Positions 24,479 to 37,028 of a stretch of 64,000 nt of DNA are shown here, one piece after another. Below the pieces are notes generated by a model. The model was not told where the DNA came from, made no database searches, and was given only the letters and a program-made list of their open reading frames with translations. Source of the stretch: Unio delphinus (taxonomy: Eukaryota; Mollusca; Bivalvia; Unionida; Unionidae); assembly GCA_029339505.1 (NCBI GenBank), contig JAQISU010000233.1, forward strand, positions 189,001-253,000. Direction: 5' to 3'. Every line of letters begins with the position of its first letter. The first letter of the stretch is position 1. Both the position numbers and the translations under genes were made by a program.

Positions 24479-24667
24479 ACCATAACACTTTTGATTTGTC
24501 TGCGTAGAGGTCTATTTACTCTCTCTGGAGACTCTGTCTTCGTAGCAGCCTTTCTTGTGTGAAATAGCTCTAAAATCATTAAAGCTCCATTTGGCAAAAC
24601 GAGACTTAAAATTATTTGCTTAAAATCTAACTCAATTAGAGATGTCCGATTCACACTCTTTGCTGCT
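24479..24667 (-). repeat. Element A right TIR
   Basis: Reverse complement begins AGCAGCAAAGAGTGTG and matches 10646-10838. It carries the subterminal motif CCTCTACGCAGAC (one mismatch to the left end). Confidence 0.9.
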
Positions 24668-25761
24668 AAAGTAATTGATCAATATTTCGTTCGCTTTGGA
24701 TTGCATAAAATTGTAGTCGAGTCGTAATAGCCACACAGTTTTACAAAATAATTGTTATTTTCTTAATTATGAATCATATTCTGGTAAATACTTTTATGTT
24801 AACGAACGTTGTCCGATAGAGCACAGTGATACTCTTATAAATGGAAGGTCAAGTCCAGCTTTCATACAAAACACAGGTACAATCACATATCAAAATTTTG
24901 TCCCTGAATCAACGCTTCACAAAGGTAACATACATAAGGTGTTAAGGTTATAATGTAATTGCCTATTGATAAAGAATGTTTGATCTAGATACATAATGAC
25001 CTTGATTTTCGCCAATCGTTTTTCTTTACCTTATCATAACTTAGTATATGCTTAAGAAATCATCATGTATTATCAAGCCCATTCCACGTCAATTTCGAGA
25101 ATCAGTCACTAAGAACACGTCATTGTTATTCAACATGTTAAAATATTAGTGGTGACTAAAATATTATATTTGCAGGAGAGCTGTTAATTATTTTCGTCAA
25201 AACTATTCACGTATTTATACGGATATTTAAACAGCATTGCTCTAATTTTTTGTTGTTATTGTAAAACTTTTCAGCACTTAAATTATTGCCTCCTGTTGTA
25301 CAGATTGTTCAATGGCTCAAGCTATTAATACATATAACTGGCCTTTTACCTATTTTTCTTTTCTTTCTTTCATTAGCATACGAGCGAGGAGATTTATGCT
25401 GTATGATATACATGTCTCGCATTTGTCCAGTAAGATTGTTATCTCTTGATCTTTGGTTTTACACGTGTTGTGATGAAAAGATGGCTGCCATAATCTGTGA
25501 CGTTATATACGAACAATGATGTGTTATTTACGTATCCGTATTAAAACTTCATGGTGGCCATTTAAATATAGTTACGTGATCGTGTTCGTTAACCTTGCTT
25601 TCAGTTGTAGTGCACTGAGTACACTTTGCCTTGATACAATATCTTCTTCACCAATATAACATGTTTGCTGAATTAAATTGTTTCATCGTCATCTACGAAC
25701 ACTACATGTTTCGTATTTTCCGGTCGTAATTTTTCATACACTTATTTAGCAATCTTATCTC

Positions 25762-25868
25762 ATTAATATTCTCAAATATGCTCTGCAGATTGGCCAAATA
25801 ACGTTTTTAATATTATTAATATTCTCAAATACGCTCTGCAGATTGGCCAAATAACGTTTTTAATATTT
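25762..25868. repeat. 53 bp direct tandem duplication
   Basis: Two nearly identical copies of a unit starting ATTAATATTCTCAAATA and containing CTCTGCAGATTGGCC. Confidence 0.9.
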
Positions 25869-28800
25869 CTTATTAATTGAACTGAGGTACAATTAAAGCC
25901 ATGATGGAATGTGTATGGTTGTTTGGTATCCAGGATCGTACCTTATATACCGTCAGTCCTTCACACATGTGGAACGGTTATACTTTTGAAATCATAATAG
26001 AGAATATACGGCATTTTAAAGTGGTCCACCTAATTTTGTTTTTACAAGCAAGCCTTCTCCAGATATTATATTTTAAAGTTGTAAACATTGTAATATGCGT
26101 TTGTGTTTAAATATTTCCAGTGTATTGAAAGCAGTTAATCGTATTTTTACAAAACTATGTCCCCTATCGTGTCTGGTTATCTGTGATGACATAAATGTTA
26201 AAAAATGTTTTTAATACAAACGTGTGTAAAATTCCGTTTGTATAGTCGTTCGGACAACATTACTTAAATATTATTAAAGATATATTAGCATGTTCTTTTC
26301 TTGTTTGTTCAGTCATTCTAACAACAATATTCTAGTTTTTTTCCCACCTCGGCACTATCGCTGTGCTCTGCATTTGCGTTGTTGACACTGCTGCGCGTAA
26401 AGTCTTCGCCATTGTCGATCAACATGACAAAGCCGTCCTCTTGAGGACACATTTCCACAGCATATACGTACATACCGTTTTCTCCTCATTCAAATATTCC
26501 ATAACATTTACAGATATATAACATTTAGTTCAGCTTTGTTTGATTCTTGATTTATAATGTACATCATTTAAACTAATGACTTTATCTGTCTCAATTGTAT
26601 TTTGATGGCCTTACTAAATGATTACTCGATGTGTTTAACATAAATTACAGGGTGCAGAAAACTACTACCTTTTTACGTTTAAACAAACTTCTGTATTTCA
26701 ACTTCTTTCAGGAAATCTGTGTATGACCTGCCACTTAGCATTTAATGCCTGTTTATAATATTACATAATAAATCATATCAAACAATCCAATTTGATCTCA
26801 GACTTATATCTGGTCCAAAACTGGTATGTAAGATGCTAAATAAACGTGCAATAACGTTATCAATTTCGCCCGTTTAATATATTTAGAGGTTTTGTTCTAT
26901 TGTAAAATTAAAAAACATTTACATGCTCAACTTGCATTCTACTAGCTTCAATTATGTTTCATTATCACTGAAATACAATCTTGATTGTTACCACCATAAA
27001 TAAGGTCTCATACTGGTTTATTCCTTTTACGTTTGAAAGACGTATTAAAGGTAATTTTAATTTTTTTGTCATTCATGATATACTTTATTTAGCATAAGAA
27101 CATATGCTGTGCCTGGTCCATCAATCACTCGCGGCAACCATATCTGGAGTTTTTGTGCACCTGAGACTGGCATCTTCACTAGCCAAGGTGAATATATCTT
27201 AACGCTATCTATAACCTTGGTGTATCGAGCAGATATTATATACTTCGAGTCTGTGAATTTCATTGGATGCGGTGGTTTCAATCAAAATTAAGTTGTTAAA
27301 ATTTGAACACAATGTCTACATGATCGAAACAAGGTGGATACATAAATTGAATGGTCTCATAAATATGCAATTTTTCATGCCGGAACGTGTTTGTACACTA
27401 CCTTTCACTCAAATATACATTTAATGGTTTCTCACTGATACGTAGTACTGCTTTAGATGTTAAACTTACAAAGTATCCTTTTGAAGTATCGCACTGCTCT
27501 TGCACGACATTGGTTAGTTTGTATTACATACAAAGGGAGGCACCTCATGAAGTCTAGTAGATGTTGCTATGACAAAGCGCTGCAATATCTGTTCGATCCG
27601 CCAAGGTGTAGATAGGGTTAACATACCGGAACCTTGGCAAGCGAAGAAGCTGAGACGGGAATAATTGCTTTCTCTTACAATGAAATTGTAGGATTGTTGC
27701 TACTGGTTTCCTACTTCGCTGAATCGCTTTAATCACACTGCATGTGAAACTGTTGATAGAGTTCAAATTTGCACGTTGGTATCGTATAACATATAGTCTT
27801 AAACAATATCAATGCAAGCCCTTGTCAATCTGTTATTGAAGTATCTTTGACTCAAAACCATTCAACCCAATCCTCTTTCATACTTGAACGAACGAATGAC
27901 TAGAAGAATCAGGTGTGTTTTTTCATTAGCGATTCTAATTTCCTTATATACTGTTATTGAAACTATTAATATTTCAATGTAATATTGTTGAGTTAATTAT
28001 GTATTTGCGTTTCATCTCTTTAAAATCATGGAATCTCTTTTAATGATTCTTTCACATCTTTAAGCCTTTAAATTTTTCCATATTCGTCTCATAGTTGTTT
28101 TTTAAAAAGCAACTAAGAAACACATAATCCAGTGTAAGCTGTGCCAGAATCGGCTACATGGATACTACTAAAGCTCATGTACAAATTCTCTTAAAACTAG
28201 AGCCAGACGTTTAGATCTGAAACCAGTTATAGTATTATGGTGTCTTTAATTTGAAAGAGAAGTAGTAATGTGCATTTCAGTTATTTTGTACTAATAATTA
28301 TATAGCATATAGCCTTGCTTCACACACTTGCTAATAAGCAACAATTCTGATATTCATAAACCCCATTTTAAAAGTTGCCCACCAAAATGTTTTGACTGGT
28401 AACCCAAATCTAAAATCCGTATTTTATCAGTTTGTAAAAATCTATAAAGACGGCATTTTGGGGAGGATAATGTAATGATTGTTGATGTCCTGTTATCCAA
28501 ATGGAAGTTATTTCTTTTATAGGAACAATGTATAACTTACAGGATTTAAAATATAAGAACAAATAATATTGAACCCGACCGTCGATATAAAATATATCAA
28601 CAACATATACATACTAGAGCCCAGTTAACTTTGTATATTTTTGTTTTATAAATAAATACGAGTGATGGAGTAGTTTATGGTCCATTGGCCCTGGAATTTG
28701 TGGTTGCTTAAAATGAGGGGGTCTGCATGTTAACATCAAAGACAGCACCATTACCGTACCGGGGGGGGGGGGTCCTCTTTGAAAGTTAGGATGGCTCTGT

Positions 28801-28997
28801 ATTTCATTCTGAAAAACAGCCATATCGTCAAGAGACTCAATGTTTGTTTTTTTTTTTACAATACGAGCGATCGAGCAACATTCTCGTACATATATGCGAG
28901 ATTTAACATTGCAAAAATAAATGTCTTGGTTAAACCAGTCTGTTTGAAGAAGTTGTGTGATCCAGGATAGCCATATCTATATAACTACACCGCTTTA

Positions 28998-29052
<55 letters not shown>

Positions 29053-29089
29053 TATTATTATTATTATTATTTATTATTATTATTATTAT
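28998..29089. repeat. (TTA)n microsatellite
   Basis: About 30 TTA units with two TTTA interruptions. Confidence 0.95.
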
Positions 29090-29940
29090 CAACGTGAATG
29101 AGGCAACTTGAATGAATCGATACTCTCTAGAGCACCTTATGACCCATGTCAAAATCGTCTCATCCTTACGTGGTAAGTTGATAGTATGAATCAAGCAAAG
29201 TAAAATATTTGATTATCTTGCCATCCGTGTGTATATCGGTATGGTGTGTAACTGTGCACTACAACAATATTTGTTTCTCGTGACCCTTAGATAATTCAAT
29301 AAACATCGCCGAAGCATTACTTCAATCATCATTTTCTACAACATTTAAATATATTTATTTATCACCTTTTCAATGTGAAGGCAGAATGCAGATGATTCCA
29401 CCTTACTTAAAGCACTTGTATGGCCTCTCTTTACGTTTGGTAGAGACGATAAATCAACAAGTGTCACAAACAAAAACGGAATAACAGCATAAAGGTGAAA
29501 CCATTCTCATGTCACAGAACCAAAACATACTCCTAAAGTCAATATCGGTTACGTTCGAGTCTTTCGTTTTCAAAACAAACACCAGTCAAATGTTAATATG
29601 TCGGCAACAACAGTTGTATGCTATTTGTTTAAACAAATAATAAACAAACAATCACACACAATACATAATTTGATGATCTTGGTGGGCTTCGGTGGAAGGA
29701 CAGTTATTTTAATAAGCACCACAACAGGGGCGGATTCCAGTGTTATCTGGGAAACTGATTATGAGAAGTGGGTCGTTTGTTTTCCTTAAAATAGACAACT
29801 GTCTCCATCTTTTTCTTAGAAATTATACTACAGTAACTGGAAAAGGTGCGTAGACTCTGATTAAATCCTACAAACCTGGCTGAATGAGCTACCCTACATC
29901 AATTCACACTTTGTTTTGTGATTCAATACAGATTTTGGCC

Positions 29941-30337
29941 TAGTCCGAGTTTCCTCTGACCCTTTCCACCACATTTTTTGATATTTGGACATTCATTTTG
30001 GGCTGTAGTGTCAGAGCGCATTCCCTATCAAAAAGTTGGAATTCGCCTACACTCGGGTGTCGGCATGAGGTAGCCGTTTAATTGCCGGCCCAGCAAACTT
30101 AAACGATCTTTCATCGAGATATACCTGATTGAAATCTATAGGAATATTATTTATTTTCTAAAAAATCGCGAACATAGCATTCCTTATGTCTTTAATCTGC
30201 TGACAGATGAGACGAAGATACACCGTTGCTGAAATTTGACCTGGATCTGGCCATTTGTATTCTTAGTCACGTGACTGCACAAATGTCGCAACATACATGT
30301 CCATGACATCAGAGGTCATACTGTCACGTGATATCAA
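29941..30337 (+). repeat. Foldback MITE left arm
   Basis: Pairs with the reverse complement of 30763-31144 at roughly 80-85% by eye. Confidence 0.85.
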
Positions 30338-30762
30338 CACTACGCCGTGCCTAGTGTTGCTGTAGGAAAATAAATCCAGCATAACACTGAGCGTCATTTT
30401 ATTTTTGATTAGAAGAACGAAGAAAAATAAAGTTCCCAAACTATTTATTGCAAAAACAACGACCGAAAAATGTAAAAAATAAATGTAAATGTTGCAGCAA
30501 TTTGAGGAAAACCGATTCATTACGCAAAGAGCATTGCAAGGAACAAGGTGTCACGTGCTACAAACAAAAACATCGCTGACACGTGCTCGGTACTTCTTGA
30601 AAATAGTTTTCTCCACCCATCTGCGATACTGGCACGTTTCTGATCTTTGATCACAGAATCAATATGTTTAGAATAAATTGTGCATTATATTTTTTTTTTA
30701 AATATTAAGCGGCTACTTTATAAAATGTTCAAATTATATGTACAACAACTTTGTTTATTGTC

Positions 30763-31144
30763 GATAGCACGTGACAACATGACCTCTGATGTCATTGACA
30801 TATAGGTTGCGAGATTTGTGCCGTCACGTGACTAAGAATACAAATGGCCAGATTCCGGTCAAATTTCAGCAACGATGTACTTTCGTCTCGTCTATCAGCA
30901 GATTAAAGAAATAACGAATGCTATGTTCGCTATTTTTTAGAAACTAAATCATATTCCTATCGATTTCAATCATATATCGATGAAAGATCGTTTAAGTTTG
31001 CTGGGCAGGCAAGTAATCGGCTACCCCAGACGGTGTCGGCGAATTCCAACTTTTTGATAGGGAATGCGCTATGACCCTACACCCCAACATGAATGTCCAA
31101 ATATCAAAAAATAGGGCGGAAAGGGTCAGAGGAAACTCGGACTA
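30763..31144 (-). repeat. Foldback MITE right arm
   Basis: Inverted copy of 29941-30337. Confidence 0.85.
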
Positions 31145-31153
31145 ATTTTAGCC

Positions 31154-31156
31154 ATC

Positions 31157-31193
<37 letters not shown>

Positions 31194-31541
31194 CTAAATA
31201 ACTTCAACAGCACAGTTACACTTTCGTTTTCATCTATTCTGTTAGAATCAAAAAAATAAAGTAACCACATTAGTCCAAGAAATGCTATAAGGAACCCTCA
31301 AGAAATATTTAAAAAGGAAATATTTGCAGGCTTTACACAAGTTTACGAGAAGAAGAAAAAGAAAACTTTACAGTATATTTGTCTCATACACGCTGAACTT
31401 ACCGTGTATTTTTGTTCGTGAGTTCTTTCCTCTGTATGAACCTCACCGGAAAAGTACTCCTAATTATTGACCCAGGAAATGTCAACTCAGACACCGAACC
31501 GAACAACTTTCCTCAATTACGAGATGAATTTTACTTCCTTA

Positions 31542-31589
<48 letters not shown>

Positions 31590-31648
31590 TAATAATAATA
31601 ATAATAATAATCATAATAATAACATTGAAAAATTTTAAGATCCTTTTT
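31154..31648. other. Spacer between the MITE and element B
   Basis: Holds a (CT)n tract at 31156-31191 and an (AAT)n tract at 31545-31624. No gene seen. Confidence 0.6.
31545..31624. repeat. (AAT)n microsatellite
   Basis: Imperfect AAT array ending about 24 bp before the left TIR of element B. Confidence 0.95.
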
Positions 31649-31671
31649 AGCAGCATGAAGGGTGGAAAGAC

Positions 31672-31733
<62 letters not shown>

Positions 31734-31867
31734 CAAATAAAAATAAGGCCTCTACGGAGACTGAAACTAATTTAGACTACTAAAAGGGGTGAACAGACCA
31801 AGTTTTTAAACCTCTACGGAGACCGAAACTATTTCAGGCAAATTAAAACTGTTATGGTTTTAACCGA
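31649..31867 (+). repeat. Element B left TIR
   Basis: Inverted match to 39223-39494. It includes a (GA)n tract at 31675-31729 and two copies of CCTCTACGGAGAC (near 31750 and 31810). Confidence 0.9.
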
Positions 31868-31887
31868 AGTTTCTTTTAGATAAAAGT

Positions 31888-33228
31888 CTTTAGGATTTCA
31901 CATACAACTAATTTGTAAAGTCTCATTCCTTAAGTCAATCAAATTTTTGGAGTGGTCAGTGAGTTTAAAATTAATTCTCGTTAATTAATCATTATGATAT
32001 CGCATATACACCGAATTTCTTGGCTCTTCAATTATTAAAAATCCGGGTGGAGCCATTGGTGCAAACGAATATAAAATATATCCCTGCTGGGCCTAATTTG
32101 ATTTTTCGAGATTTATTTGGTAACTTTCATCGATAGCGTTACATACTAAATCTATTGCAACCACCGAGGATATATTCACATTTTGAGGAGCAATATGCCT
32201 ACCACCATTGTCTGGGTCATTAATATGTTTGAGGATGGTTGTTTGTGGTTGTGTTATTTTTTTCCATGCGGCAAGTATTTGTTCGAAATACTCATCGAGG
32301 AGATCACTGAGTGTTTTCTTTAGTTGGTCTGCATTATACCCGGGGAGTTTAAATGCTGGAATATCTTCTACGCGTATATTATTTACCCTTGCAAATTCTG
32401 TTCTCGTTTTATGATAATTGTTATGTAATATATATTGAATAAATCGTGAATTAAATGATTCCATATCGGCGATAATTTGATTACATATTTCTACATATTT
32501 GATAATTTCATCTCGTGAAGATTCTTCTCCAAATTTTTGTTGTAATAGGGATTTATATTTTTCAAAATCCCTACTTATTTTTACGGAGTTTTCGGTAATT
32601 TCATCGTATTTTCGTTTGGTAAAAAAATTGATGAATATCAGATATTTTATTTCCATCGTATGATATTATTGCATCATGATATGATTCCTTATCTGAAGTA
32701 TAATCAGACTTTTTAGGTTCTGGTAGATTTTGATAAGATGGTGTCTGAGGTGGGATTTCAGGCCATCCTAACACGGTTCTTATAGAACTCTGATAAATAT
32801 CTACAGCATATCCGGGTGAGTTTATCTCAATCGCGGATGATAGTGTTGGTTCATGAACTGTTATAGCGATTTTTGATTCTCTTCCCGTAATGGATTTTAT
32901 TCTACGCTGGAATTCATTATTGATCTGTTCGATTTGGTAGGACCCAGATGGTAAGGAAACTTTTCCAGTCTGGAGTTCGGTCTGATTTATTTTTACTCGC
33001 AAACACCAAGGAATTATTCGGTTGCTGACCACCAAGTGATTTTAATCCAATATTCGGCCAACTCTGGTATACTCGTAATTTTGCCAGCGCTATCTCTTTA
33101 ACCGGAATCGCAGTGGGGAAACTGACACTGAATTCAGGGTTGGTTGAGGTTATTTAGATCATGGTTGTCTTTTGCTGCGTTGTGTTTGTCGCTATCTGCT
33201 GAAGTAATTCCGTTGTCGACATTGACAT
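31888..33228 (-). pseudogene. Element B penton/minor-capsid-like protein, broken
   Basis: Collinear with element C 40097-41466. The start MSMSTTELLQQI is followed by a stop at codon 25. Later segments read LPSGSYQIEQINNEFQRRI, VDIYQSSIRTVLGWPEIPP, VRVEDIPAFKLPGYN-like sequence and GGRHIAPQNVNISSV. The frame changes at a T-run (32619-32625) at nearly the same place as in C, and again near the C-terminus. Confidence 0.82.
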
Positions 33229-33683
33229 TATTATTATTGTGTTGTTTTTCTAATTTTGATGTTGCTATATGATAGATGTTCATCATCGCGGAGAATTCGT
33301 TATCGGATATTGTTGTCATCGAGACTAGATGATATCAGCGACGACAATTGCGAATATGCATTCTCGGCGATATGTAATTTAACTATATACTCGTGTAGTT
33401 TATTCTGACTGCATGTGGATATTTTTTGGTGATTATGCTAAGAATTCCTGTAATTGTTGTCGCTGATGACACACAAATCGTGACAACTACAGGTGCCAGT
33501 GCTGTTATCGCTGATAACAATATACCCGTTCCAGCAATTACACTTGAAACCGAATACACGATAATGTCCACGCTGGTAATTCGCCTGCGGTATTTTTTTT
33601 TATCTTCGCGGTATACTCGTCAATAAGAGTTTTTAGTTTAGTTTAAAACTCACGAACTTGATCAAATCGATACTGATGGACAT
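33134..33683 (-). pseudogene. Element B two-helix membrane protein, broken
   Basis: Starts MNVHQYRFDQVREF, then a stop, then KTLIDEYTAK. The hydrophobic hairpin is read in a shifted frame (TGILLSAITALAPVVVTI). The tail NEFSAMMNIYHIATSKLEKQ ends at NLNQP and overlaps the start of the penton-like gene, as in the other copies. Confidence 0.7.
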
Positions 33684-33708
33684 TCATTATACTATTTACT
33701 TAAATCAA

Positions 33709-34660
33709 TTACAAATTAACACAAACCGTAAATGACGCTGAGGGGGTTATTGAAAATGTTTCACTGGATCCCTTATCTATTATTGCACTTGCAGTATTCA
33801 CACCAGTAGAAGTACTAGTTGATACGTTAAATTGCAACGGTGAAATCAGAGTCAATCTATAGATACCCTTAACATCTGCAGACACTCCAATGATGTTATT
33901 TTGAGGTGTCCAGGTGAAAGAGCTATGATGTATTGATATTTTGTTTATGCGGTATTTTGATTTTATCAAGCCGGTGGCGATAGCAGGAAAATCAGCAATG
34001 ATATCGTCTTGTTTTTGTTTAATAGTATCAATAGTTGTTTTAATATCAGAAAGTTTCCTTGGGACAGTCATCGGATCACCAAAGAAATTATTCATGATTT
34101 CATCCGATTTTCTAAAATTCCTACGGAGGCTTGCAAACGCACTTGCATGAATATCATTCTCAGCTCGCAGCGTTGATAGTTTACTATCTGTGGTTTTATA
34201 TTCGTCGTGCAGCGTCGTTAGTTTATCATCTACATATTTTTTGTCACAGCATCAGTATCCAGTGTTGGATCGCCAAGTGCGGTTATTTTATTAGAGTTCA
34301 TGTCGAAGGAGCTTGTCATTGTGTCGCCGGATTTTTTACTCGATTGTTAATACTATCTATCACAGTTGGTAAAAGAACTCCTGGTTTAATCTTACCGGTG
34401 GAATCAAACACCGCTAGGGAATTTTCAGTTACTCCGTTTTTTTAACAAGAATATAATTCAGGGAAAAACTTACTCGTTTTCAATTTCCCTTGTCAGTCTT
34501 GAAATACGACTATTTCATTTGGATCCACACTTGCGAGGTTTAATAACTCGGATATTTCATCTTCGATTATTTTTTTTTATTTCTTTGATTGCAGATATTG
34601 TTTTTTCAGTGGGTTTTCGGTGGGTTTTTTTCAGACTTGAGAGAGATCTTCCCCAAATCT
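33709..34660 (-). pseudogene. Element B fibre-like protein, broken, cut at its N-terminus
   Basis: The distal part reads PQNNIIGVSADVKGIYRLTL and STGVNTASAIIDKG. The stalk has MNNFFGDPMTVPRKLSDIKT. The 5' end stops at IWGRSLSSL, just inside the usual start codon. This is where the internal deletion joins it head-to-head with the polymerase fragment. Confidence 0.72.
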
Positions 34661-34666
34661 CATTAG

Positions 34667-37028
34667 GACGAGATGAGAAAACTAGCTTGTGGTTTTTCAA
34701 CAGATAACGACGAACAATTACTAACAAACTGTTTTACAACCCCGTCAGTGGCAACTCATTTCGCGAGAAAGCAAAATATGTGGAAACCAACTAGAACTGA
34801 ATTTCTCTCAGATGTCAAAGCAAGCTGTATTCAATATGGACACGGTGGATTATGGAATACCAAATATGATCCTAAAAGTGTTATTTCGGTTGATATGGTT
34901 GCGTGTGATCCTGGGAGTTTTCTCGGGATGGGTGAATGCTCTGAGTATTTTAAAAGATTTGGGCATCCTACACACGAGATGACTCGTGTTGCGATTAATG
35001 GGCCGCTACCCGATTTTGATCTAACCGGATTCTCTCGTGTGTTATCATTTGAATTCGCTAAAGAACTTCATCCGTGCTGTTATGTTTGGTTTGGTAGACA
35101 TATATCTGAAAAACACTGGGTACTAATAGTGTTATTACGGTATATGATTGATTGTAAAATACTGATATCTTTGATTGTCAGTGAAGCAATTATATCATAT
35201 CGGAAACAAACTGAGGTTTGGTAACCACAACTAGATAGTGTAATTAGCGATAACAAAGAAAACTTTCCTGATCTCGACGAAGAATATATCGTTAAATGGT
35301 CCAAGGAGATCTTTGAAGTTAGAAATAAAAACGCAAAAGATCCCGGTAGAAGAATAATTGGTTAATTCACCCAAGGTGGATCACAAGCGACATTATTCAC
35401 GATTAATTCTAGACGATGCTGAATGCGATTTTATAATCGCAGATGCAACATCTAGAGATATATATGTCAATCGTAAAGACGCTTTCTTGTCCGATGGGAC
35501 AAAATTCGGTAAGATTGTTACTTACATAGATCGAAATAATCCCCAATACACACATTTAAGGGCGTCTGTGCTGGCTTATGCTTCTATCAATTTGCTATCG
35601 ATGATAAATAGATTTCCTGAATCCGCGGTTATAGTCGCCACTGATTCAGTTTTCAAAGATGTAAAACAAAGCAAAGCAGTGGCTAAATTTACAAATTCCG
35701 ACGAGTGATGGGGATCATGAAGAATTAAAAAGGAAATATTGCGTGATTATTCTACATCAGCATATGTTACAATTGAAAACAATGACTTGAAAAATCATCA
35801 GATATCAGAACTATAGAGAGCTCCGTCGTGTTCTGATCCAAAATGTAGATATAAAACCAATTATTTAAACGGTTGTGGTGGGTCAGAGAAGACGACTCGT
35901 GTGATCGAATTATATCGAGGTAAATCAAACATGATTGTGCTAAAACCAACACACAGATTTGCAAGAGACGAAACAGCGAGGAGTTAATGCTTGCACTTAT
36001 CACAGTTTCTTTCGATGGAAAGGTGACTCATGGACTCCTAATCGAATGGGCGAGAAATACATTCCTGAAATTATTATTTGGGATGAGATATGCACAGTGT
36101 CATTAGAGATATTAAAAATATTTCTTGATTGGCTATTGTTAGCGAATACAGCTGTGATAATATGTGGCAATTATGGTCAACCACCACCATTTGTCGGGTT
36201 ATCTCCGCACGATTGGCTGTTGGCTGAAGAATTTTGTAGATTACTATGAAGAAATTAATACTGATCATAGATTATTTGATCCAGAATTAAGTGAGTTCAA
36301 GAAAATAATCAGATTACAACCGCATAAAATCCAATGTGAAATAGCGCGTGAAATAATTTCAAAAACCTCATTAAATGATTTTTGGGAAGCGTGGAAACCA
36401 AACGATTTGATAGTGGCAAGTAGAAAGATAGTCAGAGACACACTTCAGATTAAGTTATTTAAAACACACAAAGAAAAATTTGCAACACTTCCAGTGCCAT
36501 TATGTTATACACCTACGGATACACGAAGACAGAATATTGAAATTGATATTCCAGGACAAACTGAGAACCAGATTCTCGTGTTAAATGATATTGTATCGGT
36601 TGATATCAGTGTTTTTCGAAGATGCATTGCGTGCTGATAAATCTCCATGGACGATGAATTTAGTTTACTTGGCAGTATAGTATCCAGAGTATGAAGAATA
36701 AATCAACTTCGAAGAGTTGTTTTAGATGCTAATGACACCACAATCAGTGATATTGTCAGCGATGACATAATCAGAAAAACCTCGCTGGTTATAAACAACA
36801 GGATAAAAAAATAACAGAGAATTTGATATTGATCCTGAATTTATAATTACGCTGAAACAACAACATAATAATCACTGCGCGAGTTGTAATTGTATAATGC
36901 GTTGGTAACATTCGGATAAAGATCCTCGCCAATTTACCGCAGACAGAAAAGATAATAGTCTTGGTCATACCAGAGATAATGTGATGCTGACTTGACTTGA
37001 GTGTAACAGACGCAACGGCGCTAGTTAA
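34667..37028 (+). pseudogene. Element B DNA polymerase B - SF1 helicase - HNH fragment
   Basis: Enters the polymerase at the segment MRKLACGFSTDNDEQLLTN (about residue 475 of the C protein). It keeps motif A (SVDMVACDPGS, with the usual YPGS Tyr changed to Asp), a motif B region with a stop, and motif C VIVATDSVFKD. The helicase follows with a damaged P-loop (GGSEKT), IIWDEI and QPPPFVG. The last helicase motifs are partly deleted. The HNH part (36840-37028) has CASC..CIM and LT-stop-LECNRR. Not functional. Confidence 0.82.

Larger units (their letters stand above)
10646..24667 (-). mobile_element. Maverick/Polinton (adintovirus-like) element A, degraded
   Basis: A 14.0 kb element bounded by ~190 bp inverted repeats starting AGCAGC. 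It has the same gene complement as element C but in inverted orientation: ATPase next to the left TIR, penton-like gene next to the right TIR. Essentially every gene carries stops or frameshifts. The MCP lacks its N-terminal part and the polymerase lacks its N-terminal third. No clean TSD is visible: the five flanking bases are ATAAA on the left and AAAGT on the right. This fits an old insertion. A (TA)n tract has expanded inside. Confidence 0.92.
24668..29940. other. Intergenic DNA between element A and the foldback MITE
   Basis: No coding exon, RNA gene or transposon domain is recognised on either strand. It contains a 53 bp tandem duplication (25762-25868), a poly-G run near 28762 and a (TTA)n tract (28998-29089). 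Confidence 0.4.
29941..31144. mobile_element. Foldback MITE with ~390 bp inverted arms and 9 bp TSD
   Basis: The two ends are long inverted repeats: 29941-30337 and 30763-31144, both starting TAGTCCGAGTTTCCTCTGAC, separated by a ~425 bp centre with no ORF of note. The flanks are ATTTTGGCC (29932-29940) and ATTTTAGCC (31145-31153), an 8/9 match consistent with a 9 bp target duplication. Long TIRs with a 9 bp TSD are the pattern of Mutator-like (MULE) non-autonomous elements. That class is an inference, because no transposase is present. Confidence 0.8.

Noticed and set aside
10641..24672. Target-site duplication for element A
   Set aside because: Flanking bases ATAAA and AAAGT share only an AAA run; this is not enough to call a TSD.
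27069..27291. Opposing ~60-70 aa ORFs around 27.1-27.3 kb
   Set aside because: Both strands are open with no recognisable motif or splice signals; likely chance.
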